This document shows, in pieces, positions 1-8,407 of a stretch of 64,000 nucleotides of DNA; position 1 is the first letter of the stretch; every line of letters starts with the position of its first letter. Source of the DNA: Anderseniella sp963698275 (lineage in GTDB: Bacteria > Pseudomonadota > Alphaproteobacteria > Rhizobiales > Aestuariivirgaceae); assembly GCA_963698275.1 (NCBI GenBank), contig CAVOQE010000005.1, forward strand, positions 62,001 to 126,000, in the 5' to 3' direction. Below the pieces are notes generated by a model that was given only the letters and a program-made list of their open reading frames with translations, ran no database searches and was not told the origin of the DNA. Made by a program: the position numbers and the translations under genes.

Positions 1-483
1 CGCTGCCTTGGAGGCTGAATAGGCTGATGCATTGGGGTTGCCTTCCTTGCCCGCAATGGAGGCGATGTTGCAGATGCGGCCGTAACCGCGCTCTGCCATG
101 CCGGGCACCAGGGCCTTGTTGACATAGAAGGTACCGTTCAGATTGATGTCGATCACCTGGCGCCAGGCGGCTGAATCGTAATCTGCCACGGGAGCATTGG
201 GTCCGGCTATTCCGGCACTGTTGACCAGAATGGAGACCGGACCCAAAGCTTTTTCCGTATCGGCAAGTGCGGCTGTGATTGCGGCTTCGTCGGTAACATC
301 TGTCGCAAATCCGGCTGCATCACTGCCCAGGTCGCTTGCTGACTTGCCGGCCAGGGGTCCGTCTGCATCCCACAGCGCAATTTTGGCGCCTGCCTTGGCC
401 AGTGCTTGTGCCACTGCCAGGCCAATGCCTTGTGCACCGCCGGTTACCACGGCCACCTGGCCGGCAAGATCAATCTGCGTCAT
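1..483 (-). CDS. SDR family NAD(P)-dependent oxidoreductase (3' end outside window)
   Basis: N-terminal 161 residues of a classical short-chain dehydrogenase/reductase. The dinucleotide-binding glycine motif TGGAQGIG lies at residues 14-21 and the NSAG structural motif at 88-91. The catalytic Ser is about residue 142, with Tyr155 and Lys159 in YSASK. The order and spacing match the 250-residue FabG-like family, so roughly a third of the protein lies beyond base 1. The substrate cannot be told from the family alone. Translation starts at an ATG 34 bases upstream of the pirin stop codon on the same strand, so the two may be co-transcribed. Confidence 0.9.
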   Translation of the reverse strand, partial: MTQIDLAGQVAVVTGGAQGIGLAVAQALAKAGAKIALWDADGPLAGKSASDLGSDAAGFATDVTDEAAITAALADTEKALGPVSILVNSAGIAGPNAPVADYDSAAWRQVIDINLNGTFYVNKALVPGMAERGYGRICNIASIAGKEGNPNASAYSASKAA

Positions 484-517
484 GTCGTCGAACACCCTTC
501 ATCTGCGAGAGAAACAG

Positions 518-1216
518 TCAGGCCATATCGAACAGCAGAAATTCCGCGTCGTCGAGAGCCTTGATGTCGATTTCTGTTTCTCCGGATACGGCAAGGCCGT
601 CGCCGGGGCGCATCTGTTCGCCGTTGACCTGCAACTCGCCGGAAGCAAGCTGTATCCACTGGCCACGGCCGGCAGCCGGTTTGTGGCTGACGCTTTCATC
701 CTTGTCCAGCAGGCTGGCATAAACGTCTGCCTGCTGGTTGATGTGCAGCACATCAGCGCCCGGCGTTGCCGATATCACCAGCTTCAGCTTGTTGTGGCGC
801 TCAGTGCGATCAAAATGGCGCTGCTCGTAGGACGGCTCGATGCCGGTTTTTTCGGGCATGATCCAGATCTGCAGGAAATGTACAGGCTCGGTTGCGGACC
901 CGTTGAACTCCGAGTGCCTGATGCCGGTGCCGGCTGACATGCGCTGCACATCACCGGGCCGGATCACCGAACCTGAGCCCAGTGAATCCTTGTGCTCCAG
1001 CGCACCATCCAGCACATACGAGATGATCTCCATGTCGGCGTGGCCGTGGGTGTCGAACCCGCCGCCTGCCGATACCATGTCCTGGTTGATGACCCGGAGC
1101 GGACCAAAGCCCATGTGCTCGGGATCGTGGTATCCGCCAAAGGAAAAACTGTGTTTTGATCTGAGCCAGCCAAAGTCAGCCTGGCCGCGTTGTTCTGAAA
1201 GCCTCAAGTTCAGCAT
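518..1216 (-). CDS. Pirin family protein
   Basis: A bicupin of 232 residues. The metal ligands of pirins are all present: His57 and His59 in DTHGHADME, and His101 and Glu103 in RHSEFNG. Some pirins act as quercetinases and others as redox-sensing regulators; nothing here decides between them. The open frame extends upstream to 1312, but the ATG at 1216 is preceded by an AGGAG ribosome-binding site and matches where the family starts. It is divergent from a LysR regulator, a common arrangement that suggests the regulator controls it. Confidence 0.92.
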   Translation of the reverse strand: MLNLRLSEQRGQADFGWLRSKHSFSFGGYHDPEHMGFGPLRVINQDMVSAGGGFDTHGHADMEIISYVLDGALEHKDSLGSGSVIRPGDVQRMSAGTGIRHSEFNGSATEPVHFLQIWIMPEKTGIEPSYEQRHFDRTERHNKLKLVISATPGADVLHINQQADVYASLLDKDESVSHKPAAGRGQWIQLASGELQVNGEQMRPGDGLAVSGETEIDIKALDDAEFLLFDMA

Positions 1217-1301
1217 TGTCGTGTCTCCTGTTGCCGGCGGATTTGCGCCGGACAATCGATTCAAGTGTCTGGCACGAAGATAAGATAAGACCTGACGGAG
1301 A

Positions 1302-1328
1302 CAATCATGCAAAACCTATACGCATTGT
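1302..1328. promoter_or_regulatory. Imperfect dyad in the pirin/LysR divergent promoter
   Basis: CAATCATGC at 1302-1310 and CGCATTGTT at 1321-1329 form an imperfect inverted repeat with an 11-base centre. It lies 24 bases before the LysR start codon. LysR-type regulators normally bind interrupted dyads in such divergent regions, so this is a plausible operator. The assignment is by position and symmetry only. Confidence 0.3.
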
Positions 1329-1352
1329 TACATTCAGCGCTACAATCATCCG

Positions 1353-2258
1353 ATGGATCGATTCGACAGCATGAAGGCTCTGGTCACCGCCGTTGACGAG
1401 GGCGGATTTGCGGCAGCCGGACGCAAGCTTGGCCTGTCACGGGTTCAGGTATCACGGCTGGTCACGGCACTGGAAGATCATCTGGGTGCGCAATTGCTGG
1501 TGCGCACCACGCGCACCATGGCGCTGACCGAAGCCGGCCAGGTATTTGTTGAACGCGCCCGTGTTCTGGTCAATGACATGGCCGAGGCAGAAGCGGCCGC
1601 CGGTGACCTGACCGGGGAATTGAAAGGCCTCTTGCAGATCAATGCCCCGATGACATTCGGCGTCTCCCATATTGCGCCTGCCGTCAACGATTTCATGCGC
1701 CAGCACCGCGACATCACCGTGTCCCTGAACGTCAATGACCGTTTTGTCGACCCGTATGAGGAAGGCTTCGACATAACCTTGCGCATTGGCGATTTGCAGC
1801 CGTCATCGCTGATTGCCCGGAAAATATGCCCGATCCGCAGGCTCATGTGTGCAAGTCCGGACTATCTGGAAGATCGCGGCCGTCCGCGCACGCCCGCTGA
1901 TCTGGCTGACCATTCAATCCTGCACTATGGCCACCTGGGCAACGAGTTGCACTGGCCGTTGCGCGGTGTCGGCAATTCAAACCGCCTGCCGGTCTCCCCG
2001 GTGCTGTGCTCGAACAATGGTGACGTGCTGAAAATGGCCAGCCTGGCCGGCCAGGGCATTGTCCTGTTGCCTGCCTTCATTGTTGCTGACGAGTTGGCGA
2101 GCGGCGCGCTGGTGCCCGTCCTGGAAGGTTTTGAGCCGGCGCCCGTTGCCCTGCATGCGATTTATCCGCCGGACAAGTACCGGCCTGCAAAGACCCGGGC
2201 CTTTGTGGATTTTCTGACCAACCGGTTCCAGCGCCGCCCGCCTGGTGGCCCGGTGTGA
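1353..2258 (+). CDS. LysR family transcriptional regulator
   Basis: A 301-residue LysR regulator. The N-terminal winged helix-turn-helix covers residues 1-60, with the recognition helix in LGLSRVQVSRLVTALE, followed by the linker helix and a periplasmic-binding-protein-like effector domain. It is closest in style to the group beginning MDRFDSMKALVTAVDEG, which often sits next to pirin genes and senses aromatic or redox-active compounds. It is divergent from pirin and runs into photolyase with only three bases between the stop codons. Confidence 0.9.
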   Translation: MDRFDSMKALVTAVDEGGFAAAGRKLGLSRVQVSRLVTALEDHLGAQLLVRTTRTMALTEAGQVFVERARVLVNDMAEAEAAAGDLTGELKGLLQINAPMTFGVSHIAPAVNDFMRQHRDITVSLNVNDRFVDPYEEGFDITLRIGDLQPSSLIARKICPIRRLMCASPDYLEDRGRPRTPADLADHSILHYGHLGNELHWPLRGVGNSNRLPVSPVLCSNNGDVLKMASLAGQGIVLLPAFIVADELASGALVPVLEGFEPAPVALHAIYPPDKYRPAKTRAFVDFLTNRFQRRPPGGPV

Positions 2259-2261
2259 AAC

Positions 2262-3722
2262 TTACTCTGCTGCTTCAGATTTCCTGATTGTCTTGTAGGC
2301 TGCCAACGCCGCATCGCGGGTCTGCCCCAGATCGATGATTGGCCGGGGATAGGTGGTGCCAAGTTCTACGCCGGCTTTCTTGAGTATCTCGTCCGGCGCC
2401 TGCCAGGGTTTGTGGATGAACTTGTCGGGCATGGTTGCCAGTTCCGGCACCCAGCGCCGGACATAGCCGCCATGCTTGTCAAATTTTTCGCCTTGCAGGA
2501 TGGGGTTGAAAATCCGGAAATAAGGTGCCGCATCCGCTCCGCACCCGGCCACCCACTGCCAGCTTGCAGAATTCGCGCCGATGTCCGCATCAACCAGCGT
2601 ATCCCAGAACCACTGTTCACCGGCCTGCCAGGGCAGGCGCAGGTTCTTGATCAGGAAAGACGCGACGATCATGCGGACGCGGTTGTGCATCCATCCGGTC
2701 GCCCACAGTTCGCGCATGCCCGCATCCACGATGGGAAACCCGGTCTGTCCTGTCTGCCAGCATGCAAGGTGTCCATCGTCCTGAAGCCAGGGGAAATCCG
2801 CGAACTCCGGCTTGAACGGTTCCGTCGGCAAGCTCGGCCAGTAATGCAGCAGATGATAGGAAAACTCCCGCCACAGGATTTCCTTCTCGAACGTGTGGGC
2901 GCCCCGGTCAATATTGCCACTCGCCTTCGCAACGGCATGGCTTGTGGCTGACCAGCACTGCAGCGGGCTGATCTCGCCGAAATGCAGGTGCGGCGACAGC
3001 CGCGATGTGCCCTTAACATCCGGCAGATTGCGGGCCTCGTCATAGGCGCCAACCGCGTTTTCCAGAAAATCTTTCAGTTTCTCATGGGCACCGGCTTCGC
3101 CCGGTGACCAGCGCTCCGGAAATTTTACCGCCCAGTCCGGTTTGCCGGCGTAAAGTTCAAGATCGTCCAGGGTGTCACCGGCAATCTCTGCGCTGTAAAA
3201 GTCAATTTTTTCCGGCGCCGGTCTCGGTTTTCTGGAGATGTCGCGGGACAGGCAGTTTCGCGAAAACGGTGTGTAGACCTTGTACGGCCCGTCGCTGCCG
3301 GTTCTGATGGCTTCAGGTTCGTGCAGCAGAAACCCGGAGAATCGCTTGCACTCGATACCTTTGGCGTCGCATTGCGCAGCAACTTTCTTTTCCAGTTCGG
3401 CGGACCACGGCGCATAACCGCGTGAAAAGTAGACACCTTGCGCGCCGGTATCCTGCACCAGTTGCTCAAGTACTTTGCCCGCCTCGCCCCGACGAAGGAT
3501 CAACTTGCCGCCCAGTACTTCCAGGGATGATGCCAGTGACGCGAGCGATTGGTGCAGCCACCAGCGTGACGCTCCGCCCATGGCAAACTCGCCGGGCGTC
3601 ACGTCATCGAGAATATAGACCGGCACAATGGGGTGTCCTGCGGCAACAGTGGCATGCAGGCACGCATTATCGCTCAGGCGCAGGTCCTGGGTGAACCAGA
3701 CGATGATAGGTTTAGTGCTCAC
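2262..3722 (-). CDS. phrB: Deoxyribodipyrimidine photolyase
   Basis: A 486-residue class I cyclobutane pyrimidine dimer photolyase, a blue-light repair enzyme that uses FADH- and an antenna cofactor. The N-terminal alpha/beta antenna domain begins IIVWFTQDLRLSDN. The C-terminal FAD domain carries the conserved stretches ILWREFSYHLL, GMRELWATGWMHNRVRM and NSASWQWVAGCGADAAPYFR, which include the expected tryptophan electron-transfer residues. Length is normal. It is transcribed away from the acetyltransferase and convergent with LysR. Confidence 0.95.
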   Translation of the reverse strand: MSTKPIIVWFTQDLRLSDNACLHATVAAGHPIVPVYILDDVTPGEFAMGGASRWWLHQSLASLASSLEVLGGKLILRRGEAGKVLEQLVQDTGAQGVYFSRGYAPWSAELEKKVAAQCDAKGIECKRFSGFLLHEPEAIRTGSDGPYKVYTPFSRNCLSRDISRKPRPAPEKIDFYSAEIAGDTLDDLELYAGKPDWAVKFPERWSPGEAGAHEKLKDFLENAVGAYDEARNLPDVKGTSRLSPHLHFGEISPLQCWSATSHAVAKASGNIDRGAHTFEKEILWREFSYHLLHYWPSLPTEPFKPEFADFPWLQDDGHLACWQTGQTGFPIVDAGMRELWATGWMHNRVRMIVASFLIKNLRLPWQAGEQWFWDTLVDADIGANSASWQWVAGCGADAAPYFRIFNPILQGEKFDKHGGYVRRWVPELATMPDKFIHKPWQAPDEILKKAGVELGTTYPRPIIDLGQTRDAALAAYKTIRKSEAAE

Positions 3723-3767
3723 TTGGGTATCCGTTGAACGACTGAGAAACTGCTGCTCAGAAAACGC

Positions 3768-3789
3768 ATGAACCGGACGTATGGTTCAT
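3768..3789. repeat. 7-bp inverted repeat between photolyase and acetyltransferase
   Basis: ATGAACC and GGTTCAT flank an 8-base centre 45 bases upstream of the photolyase start. A weaker dyad, CTGAG/CTCAG, lies at 3742-3760. Either could be an operator for the divergent pair. There is no further evidence. Confidence 0.25.
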
Positions 3790-3933
3790 CAGCCATATCA
3801 TGCCTCGCTAAATTCTACTCGGTTTTGCGACAAAAATGCAAAAACTCGGAATTGTTCTGACAGCCATATTCGCGGTGATTGAAAAATGAGAGTTGCTTCC
3901 ATATGTACCCTTTTAACCAGGATAGGAGGTCTT

Positions 3934-4530
3934 GTGGAAAGAGAAAAACCTTACTCAATTGTCGATGGGTTTCAGGCAAGTCAAAAGGGCACCGCCATCG
4001 GGCTGTTCTGGCAAGCGTTCAAAGGCAAGCTGCATCCGGTTATGAAACCCAAGCTGAAGGCTCTAAGGTTTCTCGATATGGTTGCTGACCCCGCGCACGC
4101 CATTAGTGCCATATCGCGCGATGGTACCTTGATCGGTGTGGCAGGCTTCAAGACCATCAAAGGATCGTTCATTGGCGGCAACCTGAAACAACTCTGCGCT
4201 GTGTATGGACTATTAGGAGGATGTTGGCGGGGCCTGGTTCTTTCGGTGCTCGAACGCCCGTTGCAACCGCATACATTGTTGATGGACGGCATATTTGTCA
4301 GTGAGACGGCACGTGGCGGAGGCATAGGATCGGCGCTGTTGTCGGCGATCAAAGAAAAGGCAATCGCCTGCGGGTGTTCAAAGGTCAGGCTGGATGTCAT
4401 TGATACAAATCCACGTGCACGTGTTCTGTATGAACGCCACGGGTTCATCTCTCAAGATACCAGTGACATCGGCCCGCTAAGGCATATTTTTGGATTTCAG
4501 AAAGCAACCGCCATGGTCTGCGAAGTTTGA
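3934..4530 (+). CDS. GNAT family N-acetyltransferase
   Basis: A GCN5-related acetyltransferase whose acetyl-CoA pyrophosphate loop is RGGGIGSALL, followed by the typical KVRLDVIDTNPRARVLYERHGF segment. The substrate is unknown. The open frame begins with an ATG at 3886. However, an exact AGGAGG lies at 3924-3929, directly before an in-frame GTG at 3934 that starts MEREKPYSIV, so I take the GTG as the start (198 residues). It is followed by a short degraded helix-turn-helix remnant. Confidence 0.85.
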   Translation: MEREKPYSIVDGFQASQKGTAIGLFWQAFKGKLHPVMKPKLKALRFLDMVADPAHAISAISRDGTLIGVAGFKTIKGSFIGGNLKQLCAVYGLLGGCWRGLVLSVLERPLQPHTLLMDGIFVSETARGGGIGSALLSAIKEKAIACGCSKVRLDVIDTNPRARVLYERHGFISQDTSDIGPLRHIFGFQKATAMVCEV

Positions 4531-4537
4531 CAGAGCG

Positions 4538-4684
4538 GTATGTTCGATGCGCTCAAATCACTCGATGCAATGGCGGTCTTGTGATGTTAGCTGGTCGAAA
4601 ATCGCCAAGCCGCTGGGCGTTTCACGACAATCAGCGTGGGAGCGTTTCAGCCAGAGCGCTCTGTCAAAGTCAGGAATGCTCTAA
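4538..4684 (+). pseudogene. Remnant of a small helix-turn-helix protein
   Basis: An ATG at 4540 reads MFDALKSLDAMAVL and then stops. A neighbouring frame continues with SWSKIAKPLGVSRQSAWERF and runs to the stop at 4684. The second piece is a recognisable helix-turn-helix of the type that usually follows an alanine/leucine-rich helix in short bacterial DNA-binding proteins. The two pieces in two frames look like one small gene broken by an indel. The end overlaps the stop of the ABC ATPase gene on the other strand by four bases. Confidence 0.4.
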
Positions 4685-6336
4685 TTGCCGGACGCGCTCA
4701 TGGCGCCGGTTTCGCCCCTGGACTCGAGAAGGTTGGTCAGCCAGTCCGGGTCCATCTCCGGCACCGAAGACAGCAACAGCTGGGTATAGTCGGGATGTGG
4801 CGGTGACAGGATGTCGTTCTTCATGCCCTGCTCGACCACACGGCCCTGGAACATCACCACGATCTGATCGGAAATCGCCTTCACCGTTGCAATATCATGG
4901 GTGATGAACAGATAGGTGATGTTGAATTCCTTCTGCAACCGCAGCAGCAGCTTCAAAATGCCTTCCTGCACGATCTGGTCCAGTGCCGACGTCACTTCGT
5001 CACATATAATCAGCTCGGGGTTTGCGGCAAGCGCGCGCGCAATGCATATGCGCTGCTTCTGACCACCTGAAAGCTCACTGGGCAGCCGCTCCATGAAACT
5101 GTCATCCAGCTCGATCATCTTGAGCAGTTCGGATATCCGCTCATCGAGTTTCTTGCCCGACAGGCCGAGGTAGAACTCAAGCGGCCGGCCGATAATGTCA
5201 CGAACCGTGTGCTTGGGGTTCATGGCCGTATCAGCCATCTGGTAGATCATCTGGATGCGGCGCAGCTGATCTTTCGACCGGTCCTTGAGCGCCAGCGGAA
5301 GCGGTTTGTCATTGAACAGCACGTCGCCCTTCATGGGCGGCAGAAGGCCTGTGATGACCCGTGCCGTGGTAGATTTGCCGGACCCCGATTCTCCCACAAC
5401 AGCCACGGTGGAGCCGCGTGGAATATCGATGGTGACATCTTCGAGCACCTTTATCGAGCTGCCGTAGCTGGCATCGACGCCATTTACCCTGAGGATGATG
5501 TCTTCGCTGGTCTCCTGGGGTTTTTCCAGCGACCGGACCGCCCACAACGATTTCGTATAAGCCATCTCCGGCTGTTTCAGCATTTGCCGTGCTGGTGCAT
5601 CCTCGACGGTTTCGCCATAGCGCAGAACCTTGATGACATCGGCCATCTGCGCCACCACCGCCAGGTCGTGGGTAATGTAGATTGCAGCGGTCTGGAACTG
5701 CTCGACAATGTCGCGCATGGCGGCCAGGACTTCAACCTGGGTCGTCACATCGAGCGCGGTCGTGGGTTCGTCGAATATGATCAGATCGGGTCGCGACGAC
5801 ATGGCCATGGCGGTCATGGCCCGCTGCAACTGACCGCCGGATACCTGGTGCGGATAGCGCTCGCCGATAGTGTCGGGATCGGGCAGTTGCAGGGCTGCAA
5901 ACAGCTCCCTGGCGTCGGCCTTCGCCTCATCTTCCGGACGCAGGCCGTGTCCCACGGTTGCCTCGACACATTGGTCTATGAGCCGGTGCGCCGGGTTGAA
6001 GGACGCTGCTGCACTCTGGGCTACATAAGCGATGCGCGATCCATGCAGTTTGCGCAACTCTGAATCACTCATGTTGCGCAAATCCATGCCGTCAAACTGA
6101 ATGGTGCCCTCCGTGATGCGGCAACCTGGCTGCGCATACCCCATGGCGGCCTTGCCCAGCGTGGACTTGCCCGCCCCGGACTCGCCAATCAGTCCCATAA
6201 TCTCGCCGCGGTGCAGCTTCAGGTCCACACCCTTGATGATCGGGTGCCAGACATCATCTGAAAAACCATCAATACGAATATCCCGCATGTCCAGCAGCAG
6301 ATCGCCGGCTGTGCGATCGTCAGTGTTACTTTTCAT
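4681..6336 (-). CDS. ABC transporter, fused double ATP-binding protein (DppD-DppF type)
   Basis: A 552-residue protein with two complete nucleotide-binding domains, the peptide/nickel importer arrangement in which the two ATPases are joined. Domain 1 has Walker A GESGAGKS at 51-58, signature VSGGQ and Walker B LIIFDEPTTALD. Domain 2 has GESGSGKST, LSGGQKQR and LIICDEVTSALD. Between and after the domains are the usual oligopeptide-transporter C-terminal segments. The ATG at 6336 overlaps the end of the permease gene by 11 bases; an upstream in-frame start at 6390 would lie inside the permease and is unlikely. Confidence 0.93.
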   Translation of the reverse strand: MKSNTDDRTAGDLLLDMRDIRIDGFSDDVWHPIIKGVDLKLHRGEIMGLIGESGAGKSTLGKAAMGYAQPGCRITEGTIQFDGMDLRNMSDSELRKLHGSRIAYVAQSAAASFNPAHRLIDQCVEATVGHGLRPEDEAKADARELFAALQLPDPDTIGERYPHQVSGGQLQRAMTAMAMSSRPDLIIFDEPTTALDVTTQVEVLAAMRDIVEQFQTAAIYITHDLAVVAQMADVIKVLRYGETVEDAPARQMLKQPEMAYTKSLWAVRSLEKPQETSEDIILRVNGVDASYGSSIKVLEDVTIDIPRGSTVAVVGESGSGKSTTARVITGLLPPMKGDVLFNDKPLPLALKDRSKDQLRRIQMIYQMADTAMNPKHTVRDIIGRPLEFYLGLSGKKLDERISELLKMIELDDSFMERLPSELSGGQKQRICIARALAANPELIICDEVTSALDQIVQEGILKLLLRLQKEFNITYLFITHDIATVKAISDQIVVMFQGRVVEQGMKNDILSPPHPDYTQLLLSSVPEMDPDWLTNLLESRGETGAMSASGN

Positions 6337-7246
6337 CGCGAATACCACTTGTTTTGTGCAGGAACCAGTCGACCACGAAATTGACCGCAACGGTCAGCAG
6401 GGCGATGGCGCCGGCGGGAAGCAGAGGGGTCATGGCAGCTTTCATGTCATATTCGGCAAATGAGATGAGCTGGGCGTTCTCGCGGACCATCGATCCCCAG
6501 TCTGCCGTGGGTGGCTGAATGCCGACACCAAGGAATGACAGTGACGCGATGGTCAGGAACACGAAACAGAACCGCAGGCCGAACTCCGCCACCATCGGCG
6601 GCAGGATATTCGGCAAGATATCCCGCCGCATGACCCAGGCAAGACTTTCCCCACGCAGACGCGATGCCTCGACATAGTCCATGACAACGACGTTCAAGGA
6701 GACCGCACGCGCCAGCCTGAACACGCGTGTCGCGTCCAGTACGGCGATGATGATGATCAGGTTGATGACGTTGGAACCGAAGATGGACAGCAGCATCAAT
6801 GAAAAGATCAGGCTCGGGATCGCCATCAGCACATCCACGAACCGGCTCAGTCCCTGGTCCAGCCAGGACCGGTTGATCGCTGCCATCACGCCAAGGCTGC
6901 CGCCGATCAGAAACGACAGTGCCGTTGTGGCAACGGCAATGCCGATGGTGTTGCGCGCGCCGTAGATCAGCCGCGACAGCACATCACGTCCCAGTTGATC
7001 GGTGCCGAACCAGAATTCCGAACTCCACGGTGCATAAGGCGTGTCGAAAATCTCACTCTCGCCATAAGGCGCAACAAGAGGCGCAAATATCGCAACAACA
7101 AGATAGAAAGAGATGACGATCATGCCGAACCAGGCGGTTACCGGCGCCTTTTTCAGGTTGCGCCAGGTGCGGTCCCACCAGGTTCTGCGCTCCGCAACAG
7201 AGGCCACCTCGCCAGCGGCTGAATAGGTCTGGTCATCGGTGCTCAT
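6326..7246 (-). CDS. ABC transporter permease (DppC type)
   Basis: A 306-residue inner-membrane permease of the peptide/nickel family. The N-terminal soluble segment MSTDDQTYSAAGE precedes the first membrane helix, and the GTDQLGRDVLSR motif of DppC proteins is present. The cytoplasmic EAA loop is at EASRLRGESLAWVMRRDILPN. About six membrane segments are visible. The start ATG overlaps the stop of the preceding permease (ATGA), which argues for translational coupling and against the longer reading from 7339. Confidence 0.92.
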   Translation of the reverse strand: MSTDDQTYSAAGEVASVAERRTWWDRTWRNLKKAPVTAWFGMIVISFYLVVAIFAPLVAPYGESEIFDTPYAPWSSEFWFGTDQLGRDVLSRLIYGARNTIGIAVATTALSFLIGGSLGVMAAINRSWLDQGLSRFVDVLMAIPSLIFSLMLLSIFGSNVINLIIIIAVLDATRVFRLARAVSLNVVVMDYVEASRLRGESLAWVMRRDILPNILPPMVAEFGLRFCFVFLTIASLSFLGVGIQPPTADWGSMVRENAQLISFAEYDMKAAMTPLLPAGAIALLTVAVNFVVDWFLHKTSGIRDEK

Positions 7247-8214
7247 CTTGGGTGCAACAGCCTCGGATTGGTTACGATGGATACAATGTCGGCAAACAGG
7301 TTCAAAAGGATGTAGGTGGCCGCAAAGATCAAAGCGCACGCCTGCACGACAGGAATGTCGCGCGTCGTTACAGCATCCACCATCAGCTGCCCGACACCGG
7401 GGTAAACAAACACCACTTCCACCACCACCACGCCGACAACCAGGTAGGCCAGGTTGAAGGCAATCACGTTGACGATCGGTGCCCAGGCGTTGGGCAGCGC
7501 ATGCTTGATGATGACGTTGGATTTGGACACGCCCTTGAGCCGCGCCATTTCAATATACGGGCTGGCCAGCAGATTGATGATGGCTGCACGGGTCATGCGC
7601 ATCATGTGCGCGACAATCACCAGCGTAAGTGTCAGCGCCGGCAGCGCGGTCATGTAGATCCTGTCGATCATTTCAGTGGATTCGCGGACATTTGCCAGAG
7701 ACGGGAACACCTTCCACAAGGTCGCCAGTACCAGGATCAGGATGTAGGCAACGAAGAACTCGGGAAACGAGATGGTTGTCAGTGTCGTTGCGTTGACGGC
7801 GCGGTCATAAAACGAGTTGCGATAAAGCGCTGCGGTGATGCCGAGTGTCAGCGCCAGGGGTACGGCAATGATTGCGGTCATGCCTGCCAGGAACAATGTG
7901 TTCCACAAACGCGGGCCGATCAGTTCCATCACTTCGCGTTCGCGGCCCTGACTGCGGCCTGAGAAGGATGATCCGAAATCTCCCTGCAGCACACCGCCGA
8001 TCCACTGGATGTAGCGCGTGATGGCAGGCTCGTTCAAGCCCAGTTCCCTGCGGAAGGCCGCAACGGTCTCAGGCGTGGCCGACTGTCCCAGAACCGATGT
8101 CGCAAAATCGCCGGGCAGGAACTGCAGCGAGCTGAAGATGATAATGGAAACGACAAAAAGGGTCAGCAGGCCAAGGCCCAGCCTCTGCAATACAGTCCGC
8201 ACGATCGGATGCAT
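7243..8214 (-). CDS. ABC transporter permease (DppB type)
   Basis: A 323-residue permease with an N-terminal membrane helix after MHPIVRTVLQRLG, the LPGDFA segment after helix 1, and the EAA loop around MARLKGVSKSNVIIKHALPNA. The C-terminal helices end with NPRLLHPR. This is the DppB/OppB partner of the following permease. A long leader (8215-8407) with a terminator-like structure separates it from the upstream binding-protein gene. Confidence 0.92.
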   Translation of the reverse strand: MHPIVRTVLQRLGLGLLTLFVVSIIIFSSLQFLPGDFATSVLGQSATPETVAAFRRELGLNEPAITRYIQWIGGVLQGDFGSSFSGRSQGREREVMELIGPRLWNTLFLAGMTAIIAVPLALTLGITAALYRNSFYDRAVNATTLTTISFPEFFVAYILILVLATLWKVFPSLANVRESTEMIDRIYMTALPALTLTLVIVAHMMRMTRAAIINLLASPYIEMARLKGVSKSNVIIKHALPNAWAPIVNVIAFNLAYLVVGVVVVEVVFVYPGVGQLMVDAVTTRDIPVVQACALIFAATYILLNLFADIVSIVTNPRLLHPR

Positions 8215-8299
8215 GTTCTATATACTCCCTCACGCAAACCGTAACGCGCATCTTGTCGCCGATGCGTGTGTTTGCGTCTCCCACCTTGCGAAGGGTGGC

Positions 8300-8329
8300 A
8301 AAAAAAACCGGACATGGCCAGCCCTTTTT
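8300..8329 (-). terminator. Terminator-like element between binding protein and permeases
   Basis: Read on the minus strand: an A-tract, the weak stem GGGC/GTCC, then eight T residues. It is 79 bases after the binding-protein stop. A partial terminator here would explain higher expression of the binding protein than of the membrane parts. A second hairpin, CCACC/GGTGG, lies at 8281-8298. The pairing is short, so the call is weak. Confidence 0.35.
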
Positions 8330-8407
8330 GTGCCCCAATTTTAACAGGACGGCCGCACGCCCTGGTTCCGGGAGCGCGGCCGCTGCCTATTTCAGATTGT
8401 CACCCGA

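Noticed and set aside
8281..8298. Terminator formed by the CCACC/GGTGG hairpin
   Set aside because: On the plus strand an A-run follows the stem, and on the minus strand the T-run precedes it, so neither orientation gives a terminator.
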